64,000 bases of DNA from Streptomyces cavernicola. Lineage in GTDB: Bacteria > Actinomycetota > Actinomycetes > Streptomycetales > Streptomycetaceae. The notes under the pieces were generated by a model. It was not told the DNA's origin. It worked only from the letters and a program-made list of their open reading frames with translations, and made no database searches. A program made the translations under genes and the position numbers. This document shows positions 15,314 to 23,689 of this stretch, in pieces. Position 1 is the first letter of the stretch; every line of letters begins with the position of its first letter. Where the stretch lies: NCBI RefSeq assembly GCF_029968035.1, contig NZ_JASCIQ010000011.1, positions 1 to 64,000 of the forward strand. Direction: 5' to 3'.

Positions 15314-16180
15314 TCAGCGGCTCGTGTCGAGGATCACTCGGGCCACCAGGGCCGGGTCGTCGTTCATCGGCACGTGCCCGCAGCCGGGCAGCCGGACAAG
15401 GCGCGCATCCGGCATCGCGTACTTCGCGCGCACGCCCTGGCGGCGAAGGAGCAGCCGGTCCTTGGTGCCCCACGCCACCGTGACCGGCAGGCCCTGCACG
15501 TCGTCGCGGAACACCACGTCGCGGCCGGCGGTCAGGGTCTGCTCGAAGCCCGTCGCGTCCCGCAGCGCGAGCGTCTCCGCGACGACCGCCTCCGGCGAAC
15601 GGCGCCACGGGCGCGCGTAGATGGTGCTCGTCAGGGCCAGGCGCCCCGCCGCCGTACGGGAGAGCCGTTCGATCGCGGGCAGTGGAAGCAGCCGCGCGCC
15701 CTGCCGCATGCCGAGCAGCACACCGAAGGCGTACCGCCGCTCCGCCTCGCTCCAGAACCCGCCGGGGGAGAGCGCCGTCACCGAGCGCGCCAGCTTCTCG
15801 CGGCCCAACTCCAGGGCCAGCAGGCCGCCCAGTGAGTTCCCGGCGACGTGCGGCACGCCCACGCCGAGCTCGGCGCAGAGCCCGCGCAGCGCGGCGACCA
15901 CCGTCGGCAGGTCGTACGGCGCCCCGTCGGGCAGCGCGGGGGAGGCGCCGAAGCCCGGCAGGTCCACGGCGATCACGTCGCGCTCGGCGGCCAGGATCTC
16001 GAACACCGGGTCCCAGGCCTGCAGATGGTGCCCGATGCCGTGCAGCAGAAGCAGCGGCTCGCCCGCACCCGCCCGCTTGTACGCGACGGTCACGGGGCGC
16101 GGTCCGTGCGGGGTGTCGATGCCGAAGGAGGCCGAGGAGACGGTGGACACGGAGTGCGCGGAGGACGCGGTGGCGGTCAT
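15314..16180 (-). CDS. Alpha/beta-fold hydrolase
   Basis: The protein has 288 residues. An oxyanion-region HGIGHHLQAW and the strand VIAVDLPGFGASP precede the nucleophile elbow VAGNSLGGLLALELG (Ser in GNSLG). The acid probably lies in VAWGTKDRLLLRRQG, and the catalytic His in LPGCGHVPMNDDP. The architecture is that of a classic epoxide-hydrolase/lipase-like cytoplasmic enzyme. It is divergent from the ECF sigma gene sigJ with 142 bases between; ECF41-group sigma factors often sit near one metabolic enzyme gene that they control. A GACAGCTTGTC palindrome lies about 20 bases upstream of the ATG at 16180. Confidence 0.85.
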   Translation of the reverse strand: MTATASSAHSVSTVSSASFGIDTPHGPRPVTVAYKRAGAGEPLLLLHGIGHHLQAWDPVFEILAAERDVIAVDLPGFGASPALPDGAPYDLPTVVAALRGLCAELGVGVPHVAGNSLGGLLALELGREKLARSVTALSPGGFWSEAERRYAFGVLLGMRQGARLLPLPAIERLSRTAAGRLALTSTIYARPWRRSPEAVVAETLALRDATGFEQTLTAGRDVVFRDDVQGLPVTVAWGTKDRLLLRRQGVRAKYAMPDARLVRLPGCGHVPMNDDPALVARVILDTSR

Positions 16181-16322
16181 GCTGCTCCCAGTTTCGTAGA
16201 CAGCTTGTCAGCAACAATTACCGCCGGGTAGCCCGGAGTTCAAGCCCCCGCCCGCCGTCCGCGGTGCGACCTGCGACACCCCTGGCGGAACCGCCTGGAC
16301 AGCGTACCTGAGACGGCCTTGG

Positions 16323-17213
16323 ATGGGGCACGTGGCCACCGACACCGCGACCGTCGTCTTCGAAGAACACCGCCCGGTCCTCACCGGCGTCGCCTACCGC
16401 ATGCTCGGCCGCGTCGCCGACGCCGAGGACGTGGTCCAGGACGCCTGGCTGCGCTGGTCCACCGCCCGGCACGACGAGATCCGCGAACCCCGCGCCTACC
16501 TGGTGCGGATCACCACCCGCCTCGCCATCGACCGGCTGCGCCACGTTCAGTCCCGGCGCGAGGCGTACGTCGGCCCCTGGCTGCCCGAGCCGCTCGCCAC
16601 CGACTTCGGCGCCACCGTGCCGGACACCGCCGAGCGGGCCGTGCTCGCCGAGTCGGTCTCCCTCGCGGTCCTCGTGGTCCTGGAGTCGCTCTCGCCGCTC
16701 GAACGTGCGGTGTTCGTGCTCCGCGAGGCCTTCGGCTTCCCCTTCGCGCAGATCGCCGCGACCCTGGAGCGCTCCGAGGCCGCCGTACGCCAACTCGCGG
16801 GCCGCGCCCGGAAACACGTCGAGGAGCGCAGGCCCCGCTTCGACGTCGACCCCGCCGAGCGCCGCGACCTCACCGAGCGCTTCCTCACCGCCGCGACCGA
16901 CGGCGACCTGGACGGCCTGATGCGGCTGCTCGCGCCCGACGCCCGCCTCGTCGGCGACAGCGGCGGCAAGTCCAAGGCGCCGCTGCGGGTCCTGGAGAGC
17001 GCCGAGAAGGTCGGCCGGTTCATGGCGAGCGTCGCTCCGCAGGGCGTGCCGAACCCCGAGGTCCGCGTGCTCGAACTCAACGGCGGCCCGGCCCTGTTGG
17101 TCCTCTCCGACGGCAAGCCCGACAGCGTCCTCCAGGTCGACGTGGTCGACGGCCGCATCCAGTGCGTCTACATCATGCGCAACCCGGACAAACTGGCCTC
17201 GCTCGCGGACTGA
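16323..17213 (+). CDS. sigJ: ECF41-type RNA polymerase sigma factor SigJ
   Basis: The protein has 296 residues. The sigma-2 region is RPVLTGVAYRMLGRVADAEDVVQDAWLRW. The linker contains YVGPWLPEPL, characteristic of the ECF41 group. Sigma-4 includes SPLERAVFVLREAFGFPFAQIA. The C-terminal extension (TDGDLDGLMRLLAPDARLVGD) is a SnoaL-like domain with DSGGKSKAP, corresponding to the DGGGK motif of this group. In characterised ECF41 proteins that domain acts as a built-in anti-sigma and activation module, so no separate anti-sigma factor is needed; none is present here. It is divergent from an alpha/beta hydrolase gene, its most likely target. Confidence 0.9.
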   Translation: MGHVATDTATVVFEEHRPVLTGVAYRMLGRVADAEDVVQDAWLRWSTARHDEIREPRAYLVRITTRLAIDRLRHVQSRREAYVGPWLPEPLATDFGATVPDTAERAVLAESVSLAVLVVLESLSPLERAVFVLREAFGFPFAQIAATLERSEAAVRQLAGRARKHVEERRPRFDVDPAERRDLTERFLTAATDGDLDGLMRLLAPDARLVGDSGGKSKAPLRVLESAEKVGRFMASVAPQGVPNPEVRVLELNGGPALLVLSDGKPDSVLQVDVVDGRIQCVYIMRNPDKLASLAD

Positions 17214-17243
17214 TCTCTCGTACGGGCCCTGCTGGAGCGCCTC

Positions 17244-17273
17244 GGAGCCCTCGCCTCTTCAGGCGGGGGCTCC
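17244..17273 (+). terminator. Terminator hairpin after sigJ
   Basis: GGAGCCCTCGCCT pairs with AGGCGGGGGCTCC around a CTTC loop (one T-G pair). It begins about 30 bases past the sigJ stop. Confidence 0.65.
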
Positions 17274-17382
17274 GTTCCGTTGTTCGCTTCCCTTCGCCCG
17301 GATTGCGTGCGCGTGTACCGCCGCGAACAGCGTATGAACACTCAGCGGAAGCGGGCGAGTTCGCTCTGTAACAGCTTGAGGA

Positions 17383-17417
17383 TTGGTCTTGACCAAGGGT
17401 GGGGCCAGGCCTATGGT
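17383..17417 (+). promoter_or_regulatory. Promoter with overlapping DasR-type operator, upstream of the GntR gene
   Basis: TTGGTCTTGACCAA (17383-17396) is a palindrome with two mismatched central bases. It matches the core TGGTCTAGACCA of the DasR-responsive element. It overlaps a strong housekeeping promoter: TTGACC (17389-17394), 17 bases, TATGGT (17412-17417). Transcription would start near 17424, about 36 bases before the ATG. A bound repressor would block the -35 box. Confidence 0.65.
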
Positions 17418-17459
17418 CGCGGAGATAGTGCAGGAACCTTTAATAAACAAAGGCGCGTA

Positions 17460-18254
17460 ATGAGCCGCCGGGGCACGGCGATTGCGGAGGACAGGGTGGG
17501 GACCACGCAGCTGGAGACGGCGCCGGAGCCGAAGTACTGGCACCTGAAGACCGTGCTCGCCGAAGCGCTCGACTCCGAGTTCGCCGTCGGCGAGATCCTG
17601 CCGAACGAACGTGAGCTGGCGGCCCGCTTCGGCGTCGCCCGCGCGACCCTGCGCCAGGCTCTGGAACAGCTCGAACTCGAAGGCCGGCTGCAGCGCCGCC
17701 GCGGCGTCGGCACCACCGTCGCACCGCCCCGCATGGGCGTCTCCGTCGGCTCCGCGCAGCAGGGCTGGCCCGGCGCGAGCGGGGACGACTGGGAGGCGGC
17801 CGACAGCACCCCGGCCGTGCCGCCCGCCGCCGTCGCCCGCCTCCTCGGCACCGAGGCCGACGAGAGCGTGCACATCGTCCGCCGCTCCCGCGTGACCGGC
17901 GGCCAGCCCGTCGCCGCCGAGCTGCTCTACGTACCCACCGCGTCCGTGCCCGGACTCTCCGCCGTCGACCTGCCCGCGGGCCCCGCACGCGCGCGTGCCG
18001 TCCTGCGCGAGCTGCAGAGCCTCGGCCTCGACGGCGAGGAGCAGGCCGTCGAGCTGGGCTCGGCCCGCGCCGACGACGCGAAGCAGCTGGACCGGCTGCC
18101 CGGCGCCCCCGTCCTCGTCGTCACCACCCGCTACTTCGCGCAGGGCCGCACGGCCGCGGTCGCCGTGGCCACCTACCGCGCGGACACCTGCCGCCTGACC
18201 TTCGGCGACTCCGGCGACATGGAGATCCGGCACCAGGAGCGCCGCGCTTCCTGA
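17460..18254 (+). CDS. GntR family regulator (HutC/DasR-like subfamily)
   Basis: The protein has about 264 residues. The N-terminal winged helix spans about residues 25-85 (ILPNERELAARFGVARATLRQALEQLELEGRLQRRRGVGTTVA). The C-terminal UTRA ligand domain runs from about residue 105 (ADESVHIVRRSRVTGGQPVAAELLYVP) to the end. HutC-type regulators bind sugars, amino sugars or amino-acid derivatives; DasR binds GlcN-6-P. This protein is clearly not DasR itself by sequence. The DasR-type site over its own -35 box suggests either control by DasR or a paralogue with the same recognition sequence. The ATG at 17460 was preferred over the earlier one because the leader then contains the promoter. Confidence 0.85.
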   Translation: MSRRGTAIAEDRVGTTQLETAPEPKYWHLKTVLAEALDSEFAVGEILPNERELAARFGVARATLRQALEQLELEGRLQRRRGVGTTVAPPRMGVSVGSAQQGWPGASGDDWEAADSTPAVPPAAVARLLGTEADESVHIVRRSRVTGGQPVAAELLYVPTASVPGLSAVDLPAGPARARAVLRELQSLGLDGEEQAVELGSARADDAKQLDRLPGAPVLVVTTRYFAQGRTAAVAVATYRADTCRLTFGDSGDMEIRHQERRAS

Positions 18255-18278
18255 AGCCGCCGACTCCCTTGCCGTACG

Positions 18279-18307
18279 GGCCCGTTGCCTCTTCGAGGCG
18301 GCGGGCC
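18279..18307 (+). terminator. Terminator hairpin after the GntR gene
   Basis: GGCCCGTTGCCTC pairs with GAGGCGGCGGGCC around a TTC loop, 24 bases past the stop. The remainder of the gap to 18444 shows no further recognisable feature. Confidence 0.6.
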
Positions 18308-18443
18308 GTCCTGCGTGCGGGTACCGGTCGGGGTCGGAGAGCAGTTCGAGGAGTATCGCCTCTCCCCCGGCCACGGATGGCCGCGCTGTGCGATGCGTGT
18401 ACGCGTACCCGCGCGTGTGCTGGTCCGGTGGTACGGCGGCGCC

Positions 18444-19601
18444 TCAACGGCGGGCGGTGACCGTGCCCTCGATCGCGAACAGTTCCTCCTCGACGTGGTC
18501 GAGGGCCAGGCGCAGGGCGCCCGTGGCGATGGCGGCCTCGCCGAGGGCGGAGAGCGTCACGCGCGGCGGGCGCAGACAGTAGCGGGCCAACTCGTGGCGC
18601 AGCGGCTCCAGTACGCCGTCCAGTCCGGCCGCCCAGCCGCCGATCACGACCACCTCCGGGTCGAGGGCGAGGACCAGCGCCGCCACGTCGTGCACCAGAC
18701 GCCGGATGAAGCGCTCCACAGCCGCCGCGGCCTGCTCGTCGCCCCGCCTGGCGTGCGCGAACACCTCCGTCACGGCCTGCTCGTCGAGCGGGTGCAGCGG
18801 CTCGCCCGTCGTGGAGAGCAGCGACTCGGGCGTGACCTCGCGGCCCAGGAGGTGCAGCGCGCCGATCTCGCCCGCCGCGCCGCCGAAGCCGCGGTGCAGC
18901 CGCCCGCCGATCAGGGAACCCGCGCCCGGACTCAGGCCCGCGAGCACGAAGACCAGGTCGTCGGAGTCGGTGGCCGCGCCCTTCCAATGCTCGCCCACCG
19001 CCGCCGTGTTGGCGTCGTTCTCCACCAGTACCGGGCACTTGAAGGAGCGCCGCAACCGGTCCCCGAGCGGGAGCCCGGTCCAGCCGGGCAGAGCCGTGCC
19101 GAGCCGCACCGTCCCGTCGGCCTCCACGATGCCGGGAGTGGCCGCGCCCACGGCACGCAGCGAGTCACGGGCGATCCCGGCCCGGCTCAACAGATCGGCG
19201 ACGGTCAGACGCAGCCGCTCCAGACGTTCGTCGGCGCACGCCGTCTCGTCGACCTCGCGCTCCGTGGCGCCGAGGACCTGTCCGTCCAGGTCCGCGAGTA
19301 CGGCGGCGACCCGGTGCGGGCCGATCTCCAGGCCCAGGAGGTGGCCGGCCTCGGCGCGGAAGCGGAAGCGGCGGGCGGGTCTGCCCTGGCGCCTGGCCAC
19401 GCCCTCCTCGGCGGCGACCTCCACGACCAGGCCCGCGGCCATCAAGCCCTCCACGACGCCTTCCACGGTGGGCCGGGAGAGGCCGGTGACCCGGGTGACC
19501 TCGGTGAGGGTCGCGAACTCCACGCCGCGCAGGGCGTGCAGGACCACTGCGGAGTTGATCCGCCGCAACAGCGAGGGATCCCCGCCGGTCAGCCGCCCCA
19601 C
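18444..19601 (-). CDS. ROK family transcriptional regulator lacking the zinc motif
   Basis: The protein has about 385 residues. The N-terminal winged HTH (LLRRINSAVVLHALRGVEFATLTEVTRVTGLSRPTVEGV) is followed by the ROK sugar-kinase fold: GLEIGPHRVAAVLADLDG (phosphate-1 motif), VGAATPGIVE and LVENDANTAAVGE. ROK repressors normally carry a CxCGxxGCxE zinc motif after GEIG; here GGAAGEIGALHLLGREV is followed by no cysteines at all, so sugar kinase activity is unlikely. The GTG at 19601 is chosen because GGGAGGAC precedes it; an ATG 105 bases upstream adds a low-complexity tail. It lies downstream of and opposite to the GntR gene, so the pair may sense related carbohydrate signals. Confidence 0.85.
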   Translation of the reverse strand: MGRLTGGDPSLLRRINSAVVLHALRGVEFATLTEVTRVTGLSRPTVEGVVEGLMAAGLVVEVAAEEGVARRQGRPARRFRFRAEAGHLLGLEIGPHRVAAVLADLDGQVLGATEREVDETACADERLERLRLTVADLLSRAGIARDSLRAVGAATPGIVEADGTVRLGTALPGWTGLPLGDRLRRSFKCPVLVENDANTAAVGEHWKGAATDSDDLVFVLAGLSPGAGSLIGGRLHRGFGGAAGEIGALHLLGREVTPESLLSTTGEPLHPLDEQAVTEVFAHARRGDEQAAAAVERFIRRLVHDVAALVLALDPEVVVIGGWAAGLDGVLEPLRHELARYCLRPPRVTLSALGEAAIATGALRLALDHVEEELFAIEGTVTARR

Positions 19602-19689
19602 GGTCGTCCTCCCAGGTCGCGAGCGCGTTCGCCGGATCGTACTCGTTGCGGTTGCAGCGGGCGAGAGGCGGTCGGGGGCGGGGCGCGCC

Positions 19690-19796
19690 TGGGCAGCCCC
19701 GGGCAAGGGGGCGGTAGCCCCCGAGGTGGAGGTCCGGGGGTGGCGCCCCCGGAGCCGTCGGCTGAGGACTTCGGGAAGGGGCGGGGAGGGGAAAAC
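19690..19796. repeat. Modular intergenic repeat, copy 2
   Basis: It contains the GGGGGTGGCGCCCCCGG hairpin (about 19736-19752) and the GTCGGCTGAGGACTTCGGGA module continuing into AAGGGGCGGGGAGGGG. It abuts the response-regulator stop at 19797 and is placed to terminate that operon. Confidence 0.65.
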
Positions 19797-20447
19797 TCAG
19801 CCGGGCGCAACGAACCCCGACTCATAAGCCGCAATAACCGCCTGAGTCCGATCCCGAGCCCCCAACTTCCCCAGAACCGCACTCACATGACTCTTCACCG
19901 TCTCCGTACCGACCACCAACTCAGCAGCGATCTCCGCGTTGGACAGCCCCCGTGTCATCAACCGCAGCACCGCCCCCTCCCGCTCGGTGAGCGCCGCCCG
20001 GTCGAGCGCTTCGCGGGCCTCCGGGTTGCCGTACTGCGCGGCGAGCGAGCGTACCGCCGCCGGGAACAGCAGCGACGAGCCCTCGGCGACGAGCCGGACC
20101 GCGTGCACGATCTCCGCAGGCCGGGACCGCTTGAGCAGGAACCCGTCGGCCCCGGCGCGCAGCGCCTCGTACACGTACTCGTCGTTCTCGAAGGTCGTGA
20201 TCACGACGATCTTCGGCGGGTCCTGCACGGTCCGCAGCACCGCCCGTGTGGCCTCGATCCCGTCGAGCAGCGGCATCCGTACGTCCATCGCGACGACGTC
20301 CGGGCGCAGCTGCCGCACCAGCGGGATGACGGCGGCGCCGTCGGCGGCCTCGCCCACGACCGTGATGTCGGGCTGTGTCTCCAGGACGGCGCGCAGGCCC
20401 GCCCGTACGAGGGGTTCGTCGTCTACGAGAAGAACGGTGAGCGGCAC
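19797..20447 (-). CDS. NarL/LuxR-type response regulator
   Basis: The protein has 216 residues. The receiver domain has LLVDDEPLVRAG (acidic pocket), the phosphoacceptor Asp55 in VVAMDVRMPLLDG, a conserved Thr in VVITTFEND and Lys in FLLKRSRP. The C-terminal LuxR-type HTH includes LTEREGAVLRLMTRGLSNAEIAAELVVGTETVKSHVS. The GTG start is at 20447. It lies downstream of the histidine kinase gene in the same orientation (about 100 bases) and presumably forms a pair with it. The likely target is the divergent ABC-2 transporter operon, an arrangement common in Streptomyces. Confidence 0.92.
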   Translation of the reverse strand: MPLTVLLVDDEPLVRAGLRAVLETQPDITVVGEAADGAAVIPLVRQLRPDVVAMDVRMPLLDGIEATRAVLRTVQDPPKIVVITTFENDEYVYEALRAGADGFLLKRSRPAEIVHAVRLVAEGSSLLFPAAVRSLAAQYGNPEAREALDRAALTEREGAVLRLMTRGLSNAEIAAELVVGTETVKSHVSAVLGKLGARDRTQAVIAAYESGFVAPG

Positions 20448-20549
20448 TTCGTCAGCCTAGTGGAGCGGGTCTCGGAGGCTTTCCGGAGCTGAGGTGCGAG
20501 TCCATGCGCGTACGAGCCAATGCGCCTACGAGCAGGCCCAGTTGGGCCG

Positions 20550-21797
20550 TCAGCGCAGTGGCAGGTCCACGTGTACGCGCCATTCCTCGGACTCCGGGCC
20601 CGTCCGCGCCGTGCCGCCGAGGAGGGCGACGCGCTCGCGGATGCCGCGCAGGCCGCTGCCCGAGCCCGAGGGACGGGCGGCGGAGGCTGCCCAGGCTGCC
20701 CGGTCGAAGGGATTGCGCACGTCCAGGGTGAGGCGGCGGTCCGTGGCGGCGATCCGGACCCGTACCGTCGCGGTCGACGGGGCCCCCGCGTGGCGCAGCA
20801 CGTTCGTCAGGCACTCCTGCAGGATGCGGTAGCCCTCGCGGGAGACGGGGCCGGGCAGCCGGTCGAGGGGGCCGGTCACCTCGGCATCGATCTGTGCGCC
20901 CGAGGCGCGGGCCGAGTCCAGGAGGCGGTCCGCCTCGGTGAGCGCCGGGCTGCTGCCGGCCGGGCGCTCCGGCTCGCGCAGCACCTTCAGGACCCGGTCC
21001 AGGTCCTCCAGCGCCGCCCGCCCGGTCTCCTCGATCGCGTCCAGGGCACGGTCGGTGAACTCCGGGCTGCCCGCCGCCCGTGCCGCCCCCGCCTGCACCA
21101 CGGCGACAGTCAGCGCGTGCCCGATGGAGTCGTGCAGTTCGCGGGCGATCCGGGTGCGTTCGAGGAGCTGTTCCGTACGCGCTTCGAGGGCCGCGAGACG
21201 CTCCGCGGCCGAGGGTCCGAGCAGCCGCACCGCGAGCTCCGTCATCAGCCGCCCGAACAGCACGACCGAGCCGAGCAGCACGAGCAGCGGCAGCGGTGCG
21301 AGGAGTGCGTACCACCAGTGGTGACCCGGCAGCGGCAGCGGCGAGCCGGTCGCCGTGCCGCCCGCCGCGGCCCGCACCAGGTCGACGGCGAGCACCAGGC
21401 ACTCCATCGCGAACAGCGAGGAGACGAGGCCGAGCGTCAGGCGAAGCAGCATCCACAGCGAGGTCCGGCCGCGGTCCGCCCACGTCACGGAGGGACCGGT
21501 CGCGATCGGCGCCGACCCGTCGGGCGTGAGCAGCAGCCGCGCCTGCACGCCCTCCGCGACCCGCACCCACGGCACGAGCCCCGCGAGCGCCACGCACAGG
21601 AACGGCACCCAGTTCGTGTGCGTGGACACGAACTGCCAGATCCCGAAGGCCACACCGCCGACGAAGAGATGCACCCAGCGCGTGTATGTCACGGGGTGGG
21701 CGAGCGCTCGCAGCGCACGCTTCGTACGGGGCACGCCGGTCAAGCCGGTCACGCCAGTCTCGCTGGTCACGCCGGTCGGGCTCGGGGTGCGGGGCAT
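20550..21797 (-). CDS. Sensor histidine kinase (HisKA_3 type)
   Basis: The protein has about 415 residues. Several hydrophobic segments lie between residues 43 and 185 (WVHLFVGGVAFGIWQF, PFLCVALAGLVPWV, LGLVSSLFAMECLVLAV, ALLAPLPLLVLLGSVVLF), with no extracellular sensor domain between them. The dimerisation and phosphoacceptor motif is ARELHDSIGHALT with His222. The ATPase G-box GSGSGLRGIRERVALLGG is near the end. Kinases of this type often sense envelope disturbance within the membrane. The ATG at 21797 is preferred. It is followed by its response regulator and is divergent from an ABC transporter operon that starts at 21905. Confidence 0.92.
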   Translation of the reverse strand: MPRTPSPTGVTSETGVTGLTGVPRTKRALRALAHPVTYTRWVHLFVGGVAFGIWQFVSTHTNWVPFLCVALAGLVPWVRVAEGVQARLLLTPDGSAPIATGPSVTWADRGRTSLWMLLRLTLGLVSSLFAMECLVLAVDLVRAAAGGTATGSPLPLPGHHWWYALLAPLPLLVLLGSVVLFGRLMTELAVRLLGPSAAERLAALEARTEQLLERTRIARELHDSIGHALTVAVVQAGAARAAGSPEFTDRALDAIEETGRAALEDLDRVLKVLREPERPAGSSPALTEADRLLDSARASGAQIDAEVTGPLDRLPGPVSREGYRILQECLTNVLRHAGAPSTATVRVRIAATDRRLTLDVRNPFDRAAWAASAARPSGSGSGLRGIRERVALLGGTARTGPESEEWRVHVDLPLR

Positions 21798-21904
21798 GCC
21801 GCCATCGTGCCAGCGCCGCGCCCGCGCGGGCTCCCCCGCGCGGGGGAGGCGCCCGCCACCCGCGGGGGAGGCGCGGGCCCGGCCCGCCCCGTGAGGCTCG
21901 AACC

Positions 21905-22867
21905 ATGACAAGGATCGACGTGCACGAACTCACCAAGGAATACGGCGCCACGCGCGCGGTGGACCGGCTCACCTTCGCCGTGGAGCCCGGCCGGGTCACC
22001 GGGTTCCTCGGCCCGAACGGCGCCGGCAAGTCCACGACCATGCGCCTCGTCCTCGGCCTCGACCGGCCCACCTCCGGCACGGCCACGGTCGGCGGCCGCG
22101 CCTACACCGCCCTCGACGCACCGCTGCGGCAGGTCGGCGCGCTGCTCGACCCGCAGGCCGCGCACGGCTCCAGGACCGCCCGCGCCCACCTCCTCGCGCT
22201 CGCCGCGAGCAACCGCATCCCGGCCCGCCGGGTCGACGAGGTGCTCGACGAGGCCGGCCTGAGCGCGGTGGCGGGGCGCCGCGTGAAGTCGTACTCGCTC
22301 GGCATGCGCCAGAGGCTCGGCGTCGCGGCCGCGCTGCTCGGCGACCCGGCGGTCCTGATGCTCGACGAGCCGTCCAACGGGCTCGACCCCGAAAGCATCA
22401 TCTGGGTCCGGGAGTTGATGCGGCGCCTGGCCCGCGAGGGCCGTACCGTCCTCGTCTCCAGCCACCTCATGAACGAGACCGCCTCGTTCGCCGACCACCT
22501 TGTGGTGCTCGGCCGGGGGCGGCTGCTCGCGGACCTGCCGCTGCAGGAGTTCATCGACACGCAGGTGCAGCCGCGGGTGCGCGTCCGCAGTTCCGACGAC
22601 AGCGCCCTCGCGGCCCTCCTGGAAGGGCACGGCTACCGGCCCGTCCGCGAACCCGACTCGGGGCCCTTGACCGTCGCCGACGCGCGCGTGGCGGACATCG
22701 GCCGGATCGCCGCACGCGCGGGTGTGCCGATTCTCGAACTCGCCGCCCAGGAAGGCACATTGGAGGAGGCGTACCTCGCCCTGACCGCGGACGCCGTCGA
22801 GTACACGTCCGCGCGTACGGCGGACAGCGCGTCGGCCGTCCGAGAGAGCCAGGAGGCCCGTCGATGA
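21905..22867 (+). CDS. ABC-2 type transporter, ATP-binding protein
   Basis: The protein has about 320 residues. Walker A is GPNGAGKST at about residue 38, followed by a signature loop YSLGMRQRLGVAAALL and Walker B VLMLDEPSNGLD with a switch His in LVSSHLMNE. A C-terminal extension of about 100 residues is typical of drug and lantibiotic exporters (DrrA/BcrA class). The ATG overlaps the permease start downstream by ATGA (22864-22867), so the two are translationally coupled. It is divergent from a two-component system that is its likely regulator. The substrate is unknown; export of an antibiotic, peptide or lipid is plausible. Confidence 0.93.
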   Translation: MTRIDVHELTKEYGATRAVDRLTFAVEPGRVTGFLGPNGAGKSTTMRLVLGLDRPTSGTATVGGRAYTALDAPLRQVGALLDPQAAHGSRTARAHLLALAASNRIPARRVDEVLDEAGLSAVAGRRVKSYSLGMRQRLGVAAALLGDPAVLMLDEPSNGLDPESIIWVRELMRRLAREGRTVLVSSHLMNETASFADHLVVLGRGRLLADLPLQEFIDTQVQPRVRVRSSDDSALAALLEGHGYRPVREPDSGPLTVADARVADIGRIAARAGVPILELAAQEGTLEEAYLALTADAVEYTSARTADSASAVRESQEARR

Positions 22868-23601
22868 GCTTCACCGCCGTGCTCCACTCCGAGTGGATCA
22901 AGATCAAGTCCCTGCGCGGACCGGCCGGTTCACTGCTCGCCGTCCTCCTCGTCACCCTCGGCGTCACCGCCCTCGCCTTCGCCACGATCGGCCAGGCGGA
23001 GGCCGACAACCCGGGCGCGGAACCGCTCTACGACGCCTTCTACGCCCTCAACTTCGGCCAGGTCGCCGCCCTCGCCTTCGGCGCGACCGCCATCTCCTCC
23101 GAGTATCTGAACGGCGCGCTGCGCGTCTCGCTCGCCGCCGTACCGCGCCGCACCCATTTCTACGCCGCGAAGATCGCGGTGATCGGCGGACTCGCCCTGG
23201 CCACGGGCCTCGTCACGGCCTTCGCCGCGTTCCTGCTCGGCCAGTCCTTCATGGGCTCGTACGCGATCGGGCTCGACCATCCAGGCGCGGTGCGCGCCTG
23301 CGTCGGCGCGGGCGTCTACCTGGCGCTGCTGGCGCTGCTCGCGGCAGGCCTGGCGACCGTGCTGCGCAGCGGCGTCGCCGTGCTCAGCATCCTCATTCCG
23401 TTCGTGCTCATCGTGCCGTTCGTGATCGGCGACGTGGCCGGAAGCGTCGCGGAGTTCCTGCCAGACCGGGCCGGGCAGCAGGTCCTGCACGCCGCCCCGG
23501 CGGGGCACCTCGGCCCCTGGAGCGGCCTCGCGGTCTGCGCGGCCTGGTCGGCGGCGGCCGTGCTCGCCGGCCTGTGGACCCTGCGCCGCCGGGACGCCTG
23601 A
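22864..23601 (+). CDS. ABC-2 type transporter permease
   Basis: The protein has 245 residues and six hydrophobic segments, starting with SLLAVLLVTLGVTALAFATI and including ALAFGATAISSEYLNGALRVSLAAVPRR. The latter is the conserved cytoplasmic helix region of ABC-2 permeases of the bacitracin/nisin exporter type. Two such subunits plus two ATPase subunits would make the exporter. It overlaps the ATPase gene by four bases. A strong hairpin follows, closing the operon. Confidence 0.9.
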   Translation: MSFTAVLHSEWIKIKSLRGPAGSLLAVLLVTLGVTALAFATIGQAEADNPGAEPLYDAFYALNFGQVAALAFGATAISSEYLNGALRVSLAAVPRRTHFYAAKIAVIGGLALATGLVTAFAAFLLGQSFMGSYAIGLDHPGAVRACVGAGVYLALLALLAAGLATVLRSGVAVLSILIPFVLIVPFVIGDVAGSVAEFLPDRAGQQVLHAAPAGHLGPWSGLAVCAAWSAAAVLAGLWTLRRRDA

Positions 23602-23632
23602 CACCTCCCGGCGGGCGAACACCCCAGCTCAG

Positions 23633-23656
23633 GGCGGCCGTTGACCCACGGCCGCC
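23633..23656 (+). terminator. Terminator hairpin after the ABC-2 permease gene
   Basis: Perfect 9-base arms GGCGGCCGT and ACGGCCGCC flank a 6-base loop, 32 bases past the stop. Confidence 0.7.
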
Positions 23657-23689
23657 TCCGTTGTCAGTGGTCGCCGCTTTACTTGAGGC

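Noticed and set aside
18310..18443. Minus-strand fragment reading GEAILLELLSDPDRYPHAG
   Set aside because: It looks briefly protein-like, but it runs into the antisense of the GntR gene with no start signal or domain. I treat it as chance.
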